From NCBI RefSeq assembly GCF_024713975.1, contig NC_091110.1:3173001-3237000 (forward strand): a stretch of DNA of 64,000 bases. Reading direction: 5' to 3'. This document shows positions 12,006 through 20,866 of this stretch, in pieces. This DNA comes from Paralichthys olivaceus (taxonomy: Eukaryota; Chordata; Actinopteri; Pleuronectiformes; Paralichthyidae). Made by a program: the position numbers and the translations under genes. The notes beneath the pieces were generated by a model, which was not told where the DNA came from, did no database searches, and was given only the letters and a program-made list of their open reading frames with translations. Each line of letters begins with the position of its first letter. Position 1 is the stretch's first letter.

Positions 12006-12106
12006 TTTCACTTTCGTTAATAACCTCAGTTCAGTTGGTGAGTTTCACCCGGATTTAAGTGACTATAGAGGCTGATCCTGAATTCTCATTGGCTCAGATG
12101 ATGTCA
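12006..12106 (+). promoter_or_regulatory. MHC class I promoter elements, gene 3
   Basis: The same module as in gene 2: ISRE as TTTCACTTTC at 12,006-12,015, inverted CCAAT (ATTGG) at 12,088-12,092 and TGATGTCA at 12,099-12,106. All three core motifs are unchanged from gene 2, so interferon response is likely retained. Confidence 0.65.
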
Positions 12107-12229
12107 CCTCCTCTCTGTGTGTCCTCTTATCTCGTTGTTTTTTGTCTCTGCAGCCACAGTCCGTCTCTCTGTGGACAAAAGACCTCATCTACCTTCAGTC
12201 CAGCCAAGAGAAATATACCACCGCTCACA

Positions 12230-14964
12230 ATGCACACTTTACTTTTCCTGCTTCTACTGGCAGGAACACACAGCGCGACGGCAAGTGAGTTCTAGTTTCT
12301 ACTTGATTATTTCACACTTGGTTCTTCATCACGTGTCTCATGTTTCATGTTGGTTTATAAAAAGTTGTGAAGAAATAACAGGTTCAGTCTGTTGATGTGA
12401 ATCAAGACTGTTATTGATGTAAATACATATATTTGAACATCTTTTAAATGATTGATGATTCATTTCCCATCGCCTCAAACACCTCAATTATTCATCTAAA
12501 CTGGGTCAGCTGACAAATAAGGCGACGACTCAGTTTTGGTTTTTATTGGAGTCAGTTGGTGGCGCTGTTTCCACAGATACAGAAAGTGCTGAGGACAAAC
12601 AGCTTCCTGCTTTGTTGGTTCAATATTCCACATTATTTAGGCTGAGAAAGACCGTGAGTAACATGACTGACATGCAAGAGGTCCTGGCTGCAGACCTCCA
12701 CTGTCAGGAGAGTAACGACCGTTAAAGCAGACTTTATTGGGGATACTCTCCAACCTCCCAGACATAGTGACAAAATAACAGGCTATGAAAATATCGATCG
12801 AGGCTATGAAAAATAATCAAGAAAAATAAACAGGAAGAAAACCTTCTAATAATCAAAACCCACTCCGAGGATTGAAAAACCCAGAAAATAAAGAGAAATG
12901 AACCAACAGAAAATCACTCCACTAGGAGGAAAACAAAAGGCTAAGAACTCAAAACTCAAAACACTCCCAAAGGAGGAGAACCAAACTTTTTTTCCTAAAA
13001 ATCGGAGGCTCTACTACTCTCTATGAAACATTTAACTAGAACAAAAAATTCAATTGTCTATTTGTAGCCTATTTGTAGTCTACTATAAAGCTGAGGATCT
13101 TGAAAAGAGGTCAAATAGTTGATCAATGAAAACATTGGAGGGCAGGAATAACACTGGTCAGTGCACACATCTTCTCTTAAGCTATTACTCATATTCACAA
13201 GCCATAAGATGTCATAAACCCAGCTCATATGCTGTGTTCAAAATGTTCATGATTTCACAATTTGAATTTTGTATATGATAATGAGGACTTTCAGAATAAA
13301 TGTCTCATGTAGTAACTGGAAATTGAAGTAGTTTTCACTTCACATGAAATAATCTGCAGTAGAAAATATTATTTTCTAATATTAAATATTTGAGTCGTTA
13401 GATTGAATCCATGTAGAATTCAAAGTAAAGAGTGTCTGGACTCTGGAGCAGACGTTTTATCTATCAATGTATTTCTGTGTTTGTTTACCACACAACAGAG
13501 ATGCTGAAGTTGTCTTGAATGTACTTCATGTCTTCTTCACTCTGAGTGCAGTGATTTATTAAACATTCTGAAACTAAAGTCAGGACTTTAACTTTTTCTT
13601 GCAGGGACTCACTCTCTGAAGAATTTCTACACTGGGTCCTCTCAAGTCCCAAACTTTCCAGAGTTTGTGTCTGTTAGTTTGGTTGATGAAGTTCAGATGA
13701 TTCACTATGACAGCAACACAAAGAAAGTAGAACCCAAACAGGACTGGATGTTGAAGGCAACAGATTCACAGTACTGGGAGAGGGAGACTCGGAACATTTG
13801 GCATTACCAGCAGTGGCTCAAAGACAACATTGAAAACTTAAAGGAACGCTTCAACCAGAGTGAAGGTTAGTTTACGTTTCACTCTCTAATTATAACAACA
13901 CACACACACACACAAATTCACAACTTCATTTATTTGATTTGATCTCAAATATTTACTAATTAATCAAACATGTGATCAATAGATTTACATTTTTTTGTAA
14001 AAATCTCAAATGTTTTGTGAAGATTCTTAAATTAATTAAATAATTAAATACAGTGACAGACATTTTCACTACTTTCTGATATTTGCTTCAGTTTAAACAA
14101 GTGATTGATTCATTAACAAAATACAGAATCAACAACAACCAGAATGATTAGTTTGAAAATTCAATTAAATATATCAAATCAACAGCAGAGCAACAGATTC
14201 ATGTCACTGTGCTGACCACAGTGTGTCCACAAAATAAGAAACACACCAGAGAATCACACGTTAGATTAGATTTACCCAAACACAGTGTCAAAGCCAGAAG
14301 ACATTTATATACTGTAGTGCTGAAGAAGACATTTATTACTGGATCAGCAGAAAATAATTATCAACAACTGTGAATTTGGTGTTAGCAGTAAACTGTGTGG
14401 ATGGATGTGTTATGAGTCAGAAAAGAACTTTAAATTCAGGTGCAGATCAGAGGCTGATCCAGGAATATTTTCTATCTCTTTTGGTTTTTCAACATTTTCC
14501 TTGATTTCCCAGAGTAACTCATGGTTCTTGTTAAAAAATAAGAGATGTTCAGTGACTAATATTTATGAGTTTGTGCAATTTGGTCATAAAAATGTGTCTC
14601 TAGTGAATTTAAATGTGTTTTCATGAGGTGACTGTTGGGCCTTGGTGGAGGTTTGTGCTGGACTGAGTGATGTTCTAGTTTGATGCTACTAAAACCTGGG
14701 GGTGGGGTTTATTATTGACAGACTGACTCACGATTGGTCGAGCGTGTGTACCAGTGAGACCTTGGTACCTTTGCTCCATAACCGATCGCTCTGGATGACA
14801 GCGTTCATATCTGTTGTATTTTGGCTTCGTTCCTGGACAGTGGGAGGAAGTGGAGACGTGTCGTCCATCTTTATAAACAGTCATGGTCTGTTCCTGCCGC
14901 TCACATGATGTCACCACCTTCAACAGAGTAGATGAACTGTGTGTGTGTGTGTGCTTGTGTGTCT

Positions 14965-15022
<58 letters not shown>

Positions 15023-17034
15023 TGAGGGTGTGATAATAACAGCTCAGATCTCTGTCTCTCTCTCAGGTGTCCACATTTACCAGTGGATGCACGGCTGTGA
15101 ATGGGACGATGAGACTGGAGAAGTTAAAGGTTATAATCAGGGTGGTTATGATGGAGAAGACTTCATATCATTGGACCTGCAGACAGAGACGTGGAACGCT
15201 CATAGACCACAGGCGGGTATCCTCAAACTGCAGTTGGATAATGATAAAGCTATACTTGCATATCTTAAGAACTACTACCTCCAGTTGTGTCCTTCCTGGC
15301 TGAAGAAGTTCCTGGAGCATGGGAAGAGCTCTCTGCAGAGAACAGGTGAAATCATGACCTCCATGAACATGATGTTCCTCTTTCATTTCTTACTCTGTGG
15401 CATCGCAGTGAACGTGAGCAAATACACAGACACCTGCTGTGAATTATTGTTAGACCACCCCTGAATTGAGACACAGCGGGAGTCTCCTCCCACCTCACCC
15501 TCCGACTGACCTGCGCTCACTTTGCACTTTAACAAAAAATACCAACATTAACCAGAAGTTATCAGGACCTGTTCAGTACATGAGGTTTACTTTGTGTTTG
15601 TATAAAGAAAATAAATATCGTGATATAAAACCGTCACCTTTCAATAAATACTGTGATATTACTCTGATGTCTTATCGTCCACCCCAGTGTCTTTGCATCA
15701 CTTCAGCCTCTGTCTCGTTCACATCTCATAGTTCTTCACTTGTCTCGTATATTAACAGACATGACTAATGCTAAATCAATGGAATCAAACATGAATGGTA
15801 TTATTAGTATACAATACATTAGAATAACCCATAAACTGTCTTTCTTCTTTCTCCACAGAGCTTCCCTTGATGTCTCTCCTCCAGAAGTCTCCCTCCTCTC
15901 CAGTCAGCTGCCACGCTACAGGTTTCTACCCCGACATAGCCATGTTGTTCTGGAGGAAAGACGGAGAGGAGCTTCATGAGGACGTGTACGTCGGAGAGGT
16001 CCTCCCCAACCATGACGGGACCTTCCAGATGAGCACTGACCTGCAGGTTTCATCAATCCTACCTGAAGACTGGAGGAGGTACGACTGTGTGTTCCAGATC
16101 TCTGGTGTGAAGGAGGACATCGTCAAAAGATTGGACAAAGACTCAGTGGAGTCCAACAGAGGTGAGACTTGAATCAGTGATGACGGTGGGAAACACACAT
16201 TTCATTTCCAATAACAGTCCTGCAGGTCATGTATGCTGACGTGTAGCAGGAGACGTTTTCTCTCTGTTGGTTTTGGGTCATTTTCTTTTATCACTTTTTA
16301 TCAATAAATTTAGATCAGTGTTAGAAACAACAGCCGGACAAAGAAACAGGTTGATTGTCTGTGTGTGTTTGTTGTGTCTATTGTACAGGATTGTGGTTCA
16401 GGGAGATTATTGTCATCTAACCTGCTTCCTCTGTTCAGGTTGTGATGCTTTGTTTTTTTATTCCACTCAACAGAGAAGCCGACTGACGTGACCACCATCA
16501 TCATCATCGCTGCAGTGGTCGGTGTCGTCCTCGCTGTCATTGGATTCATCGTGTACAGGAAGAGGATTGGTGAGAGACCAACACAGAAGACAAAATTCTG
16601 GTTGTTTTTTTAACTTTAATAACTGAAATTATTTGTATTTTCTTTTTATTTCAGTCAAATGTCTCCTGTGTCATAAGTAAAACTTCTATTTCTACTCTGT
16701 TTTCTTTTTATACTAATATGCTTTTTTAGGACGTCACGTCACGTTGACACAGCAGCTGAAAGTACTAACATGTCCAGTTTTATAAAACACCCTCAACTCC
16801 TATTTGGTCTTTTTATTGGTCCACACCGGCGCCAGTCAGGGAGGCGTTTGTGCTGAAGAGAGTTTTCAGGACTGTTCCCTGCAGTGTTGGTTGTTTGTAA
16901 TAAAAGTGTCTGTTCAGAGGAGGATGGTCTCATGATGTGTTTCTGACCTCACAGCTGAAAATGATCCAAACGTCTTAAACACTCTGAACCCAGATGGACC
17001 AGTTTCTAATCCTCCAAGTGAGACGTCCTCCTGA
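12230..17034 (+). CDS. MHC class I heavy chain, gene 3 (non-classical-like)
   Basis: Exons: leader 12,230-12,284, alpha1 13,605-13,865, alpha2 15,067-15,345, alpha3 15,859-16,161, membrane 16,474-16,569, small tail exon from 16,655, last coding exon 16,955-17,034. Frames are open through the membrane exon and all Ig and alpha2 cysteines are present, as is NQS at the end of alpha1. Residues that anchor peptide ends are changed: Tyr7 is Asn (SLKNFYT), and the Thr143/Lys146/Trp147 motif reads ILKLQL (Leu, Gln, Leu). Tyr59 (QYW) and Tyr159 (KNYYLQLC) remain. The small tail exon has lost its donor (GT to AT, ATAAGT). Reading through adds KCLLCHK and stops (about 339 aa), while skipping it joins in frame to the last exon (about 357 aa). 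The second copy of the tail exon found in genes 1 and 2 is absent. It is probably expressed but does not bind ordinary peptides; this is inference. Confidence 0.88.
12675..13415. other. Intron 1 segment specific to MHC gene 3
   Basis: Homology with gene 2 intron 1 stops near 12,672 and resumes near 13,415. The stretch between is unrelated to the mariner-containing intron of gene 2. I see no open frame, terminal repeats or recognised element, and its origin is unknown. Confidence 0.45.
14695..14935. repeat. Interspersed repeat fragment in intron 2 of MHC gene 3
   Basis: The sequence contains CGTCCATCTTTATAAACAGT, a variant of the 'ccatctttatatacagtctatgg' end found in a very common teleost repeat. 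It is absent from the same intron in gene 2, so it inserted after the copies split or was deleted from gene 2. Confidence 0.5.
14939..15021. repeat. (GT)n microsatellite before the alpha2 exon of MHC gene 3
   Basis: GT tract of about 80 bp with a few interruptions near its 5' end, at the same place as the tract in gene 2. Confidence 0.9.
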
Positions 17035-17750
17035 ACACAGTGAGTTGCTCCATATGTTCAACAAAATTCAAACTAAGTGCAAAGTAACACGTGTGTGATC
17101 ATGTGTAAAACCTTTAATTAGAAAGGAAACAATCACTTGAGATGTTTAAGAGCAAGGCACAGATCAGAAACCTTCACGTTAACAGATTCAATGTTGAAAT
17201 TAAAACTCAAATATCAGCAGTGACACAACAATTCAAATGTTGATAAACCAATTTGTTTTCCTGAGTAAAATTTGGTTTCACTGTTAAATGAAGGAATCGT
17301 GGAAATATTAGGTGTCAATACTGCAAATACATAAAACACGTGGCTTTGTGGAACTGAACATTTAATCTTTCATTTTCTTTTTTTCACTTTAGGCTTATGG
17401 ACGTTCGCCAAAATATGCAACTGCAGATCCAGAATCTCTGTCCTGTATTCAACCTGAACACTCACCTTCGTGACGTGAGGCCACGTTTCCCCTGATGAGA
17501 CGTGAGAGGTGTCACATCACAAACTTATTATTTTGTGTTTTGCCACCATAAATTCAGCAACTTTACAAATTTAACAAAGTAAAGTTAGTTGAAGAAAATA
17601 CTTTTACTACGTTTACAAATACTTTAAATTTCCTTTGTTTGTTATATTTTTTACAGTGTAGAAATTGAACGTTTAGTGTTGGGTTTTTATAAATGAATGT
17701 TAAATGAAGCTGCTTTGCTGTTTCATTTCTTTACTTCTGTTTTTAATAAA
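17035..17750 (+). other. 3' untranslated/flanking region of MHC gene 3
   Basis: AATAAA at 17,745-17,750. From about 17,400 to 17,650 the sequence differs completely from genes 1 and 2, then homology returns (cacagtgtagaa...). The alternative terminal exon from 17,393 is open to TGA at 17,455-17,457 but encodes an unrelated peptide. Confidence 0.55.
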
Positions 17751-18146
17751 GTCCCTGATACTCTCTTGGATTTCTGTCTCTTTGTGATTCAATGTGTAGA
17801 AAAGTTGAACACATCTGTGAAAGTTCAAATGTCCATTATTGTCCCAGAGAATAAACAAATGTGGATTTGACCTGTAAGAGCAGCAAGGAAAAACCTATTT
17901 GGTCAAACCTGTGACTCTTTACAGGAAAAAGACAAAGACATTTTACACATGATGACAAAATGGTTGTGGTGGTTTTATTGTGAAGTAATTTGGTCTTTTC
18001 TCACGTTTGATTTGCTGCTGACTTTAACAACCTCATTATTTTAGGAGGATCATTGTTGTTTTGTTGTCAAGTGTAAAACCACTTTGTGATTGAGTGTTTT
18101 CATTATCAGACATGAGCAGATCCACTGATCTCTCGCTCACACTTAC

Positions 18147-18310
18147 TTTCACTTCCGTTAATTACCTCAGTTTGTTCACCTGGATTTAAGTGACGTAGAG
18201 GCTGTACCTGAATTCTCATTGGCTCAGGTGATGTCACCTCCTCTCTGTGTGTCCTCTAGTCTCGTTGTTTTTTGTCTCAGCAGCCGCTCACAATGCACAC
18301 TTTACTTTTT
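18147..18310 (+). promoter_or_regulatory. Fourth MHC class I promoter, joined to the kinase array
   Basis: The MHC promoter module recurs: an ISRE with one change (TTTCACTTCC, 18,147-18,156), inverted CCAAT (18,218-18,222) and TGATGTCA (18,229-18,236). It continues into the 5' untranslated sequence and the start of the leader exon (ATG at 18,293). Relative to gene 2, about 300 bp before the ISRE and about 70 bp of 5' untranslated sequence are missing. Homology to the MHC gene ends at about 18,309 inside the leader exon, where kinase intron 8 sequence takes over. Confidence 0.75.
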
Positions 18311-18318
18311 TGTCGTAG

Positions 18319-18906
18319 ATGTATGAATTGAATAAGTTGTTGATTGATTCTTCACTGACTAATCTGCTGATTTGTGTTTTTTTCAGTGTAATGCATTGTC
18401 TGGACAGCATGGGGGTCTTAGACTTGGACGACTACGATGATGAGGAAGACTTTTGCTCAGATGTTGTGGCTGAGGAAGACCCCTGGGTGGAGGAGGCTTC
18501 AGTTGTACCACAGTCAGAGGACACAGGCTCAGCTCCTCCTCACTCCAGTGTCAGGGTTGAAGAGCTGGTTCCCCCATGTGATGAGACTGCAGCTGCTGGC
18601 TCATCAGATGTTGTGGCTGAGGAAGACCCCTGGGTGGAGGAGGCTTCAGTTGTACCACAGTCAGAGGACACAGGCTCAGCTCCTCCTCACTCCAGTGTCA
18701 GGGTTGAAGAGCTGGACCTCCCATGTGATGACACTGCAGCTGCTGGCTCAGATGCAGAGAAATCAGCTGAGAGCCAACAATTACCTGATGCAGCTCAAGA
18801 GACACAGCTCTGTGAAGACACTCGTCCTGCCAGAGTCAGCAGACTGAAGAGGATGAGGAAGTTTTTGGGCAGAATTGTAAAGAGAGTGAAGAGATTGTTC
18901 AAATGA
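18319..18906 (+). pseudogene. Orphan last exon of the tandem kinase behind an MHC promoter (possible chimeric gene)
   Basis: Only intron 8 (partial) and exon 9 (18,387-18,906) of the kinase unit remain; the kinase domain is absent. Exon 9 is intact, with both 49-residue acidic repeats and the basic end (RKFLGRIVKRVKRLFK). The intron remnant is open in the same frame, so an unspliced transcript from the MHC promoter could give a 195-aa protein starting at 18,319. Its first 23 residues would come from intron and include the hydrophobic run LTNLLICVFFS. The old MHC start codon at 18,293 would make a 12-codon upstream frame that overlaps this ATG. The acceptor at 18,386 is kept, so splicing from an upstream donor is also possible. 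It is either a fragment left by unequal crossing-over or an expressed fusion; expression data would decide. Confidence 0.7.
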
Positions 18907-20668
18907 ACGTGGATGAAGGACAAGTGGAAATGTATTTTTATTTTTCTAAATTGGAAAAAAGTCAATAAAAAGTGTTAATAAATAAATAAAAGTGTTAAGT
19001 AACATTTTCTTGTTTTGTTGTTTAACCAGTTACTTTAAAACTTAAAATACACATGTAATAATATTGGAAAAAAATAAGCAAAATTAAAAATCCTTATACA
19101 GTTACCATCGGATGTGTTTATTTCTAAACTGCCCCACATCATCAAGATGACCCTGAAACTTTGTGCATTGCCATCTAGTGGCTGTTACATTCGGCCACAA
19201 AAACATGTTCAGAGTTTTATTGCAAAATAAATATAATAGGAAAATAAGATGCAGTTGCTTCAGTTTTTCACTGGGCTGAGGCTGAAGTCAAAGATGGTGT
19301 CTGCTGTAACCCGCTTTCTCCTCCCAACCATGCACCATGCCCACCAACTTATAGAGGTGCCCTCCTCACCTTTTCACAAATGATAATGATAATTATTATT
19401 ATTTCAATTAGAGAGATGACTATGACTCTGACAGCAAATCCTAATGTAGACTTCACAAATGGTTCACTTGTATGTATAGTGGTCAAGTTTAAGAATTGAC
19501 AGAGTAGTACATTAAACATCAATTAACTGTGTATGACTACTTTAAGTCACTACCTAACCAGGTACATTCAATTCATTTATACTGAGTGAGTGTTGATAAA
19601 CATTAGCAAACTGTAAAATATGAAATATTATAGGTAGCTGTGCTTGCTAGCTACCAGCAACAATACCTATTTAACACAACACTACCACAAACAATACAAA
19701 CATTTTAATAACAACAAGCTTTCCTGAGAAGAAGAATACTAATAAGAATACTAACAGGCTTCCTCTGTCACATATGATTATTCTCCAAGTGCTCTGCATG
19801 CAGCATGACAACAGGGAACAGTGTCTTTCGTATTCATATTGTCCAACTAGGGCTGGGTATCGCCACTGATTTCCCACATCAGATATATTCACAAGGTCTC
19901 GATTCAGTGAAGTTTCAGATTGGATTCAATATCAATTTATATCAGGATGTTTCATTGTACAATACCAATTTAGCTTGGATATGAAAGAAGAACTAAAGTT
20001 GTAAATGGTGCAAGGAAACCTCTAACTTGGTGCAAAATTAAAATAATATGGTAGGTCTGTCACAATAGCAAATGTTGTTGTATATTATATTGACCCAGAA
20101 AATATTGTGATAAAAGATATCATTGTCATCACTTTGGAACCATTTCATACCACTGATATCATGAAAATATTATAGCACAATAATAATAACCCTTACAAAG
20201 TTGCAGCCTCAGCTTCATGATCAGTATTGATCAGTATTTGATTATTATGCAGTTGAATGACAGAGATGAGCTGATATTTCTGATTATATAAATTATATTA
20301 TGTACCTTTTTTTTAAAATAAATTCTTGGCATATTTGTGCTCATATTATCTGTTTTCTTAGGCTTGAATGGAAACCTGTTCCTACAGTGGTTTATTGTCG
20401 ACTTTGTTTCATGTTCATGGTTGTGATGACACACAAAAAGATAAATCTGAAGTAAAATGAATTAAATGTGTTTATTTATTTATTTATACCATATGTATTA
20501 ATTTGATTTGACTTTACACAATGTTGCTGTGAAAAATAATTCAGGTTGCATGTATACGTAGGTCATTTTGTGATGATATGTGATATGATACACAGACAAC
20601 AACATTATTGGTTTAAGTTTCAGTGAGAGTCCATCACTGTCCATCAGAGGATCAGTGGAAAGTAACAA
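18907..20668. other. Kinase-array spacer with interspersed repeat
   Basis: Polyadenylation signals (AATAAA, from about 18,964) directly follow the stop. The spacer contains a common fish repeat starting near 19,850 (GGGCTGGGTATCGCCACTGA) with AT-rich sequence after it. The same repeat recurs in every spacer (near 24,608, 29,344, 34,100, 38,729 and 43,327), so it was already in the ancestral unit. Otherwise I see no gene here. Confidence 0.6.
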
Positions 20669-20750
20669 TTTGATACATCAAAGGACTAGAGGCACAGGTT
20701 GCCTCTAGTCCAAAAGGGACAGGTTGCCTCTAGTCCTTTGATGTATCAAA
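20669..20750. repeat. 82-bp hairpin upstream of kinase copy 1
   Basis: Perfect 26-bp inverted repeats (20,669-20,694 and 20,725-20,750; arm starts TTTGATACATCAAAGG) flank a 30-bp loop. A further half-arm (TTGCCTCTAGTCC) in the loop could pair with the left arm instead. It ends 116 bp before the start codon. Equivalent hairpins lie at 25,426-25,507 (one arm mismatch), 30,162-30,243 and 44,144-44,225. Before copies 4 and 5 only the inner and right parts remain. Confidence 0.85.
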
Positions 20751-20866
20751 ACTGCACTTTGGGTATAGACTCCTTTACAACTGACTTTGAGAACGTCACT
20801 ACCTGCTGCAAACCACCGCTGGTGTAAGAAGAGAAACGTCAATTTCCACAGTACTCGAGATACGAA

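Noticed and set aside
18437-18847. Second long + strand frame overlapping kinase exon 9 (136 codons in copy 0)
   Set aside because: It is a shifted-frame shadow of the acidic repeats. The exon 9 frame used in the gene models joins correctly to exon 8 (Tyr371) in all six complete copies.
19671-19892. Minus-strand 73-codon frame repeated in every kinase spacer
   Set aside because: It overlaps the common GGGCTGGGTATCG repeat and recurs by duplication of the spacer. There is no sign of a real protein.
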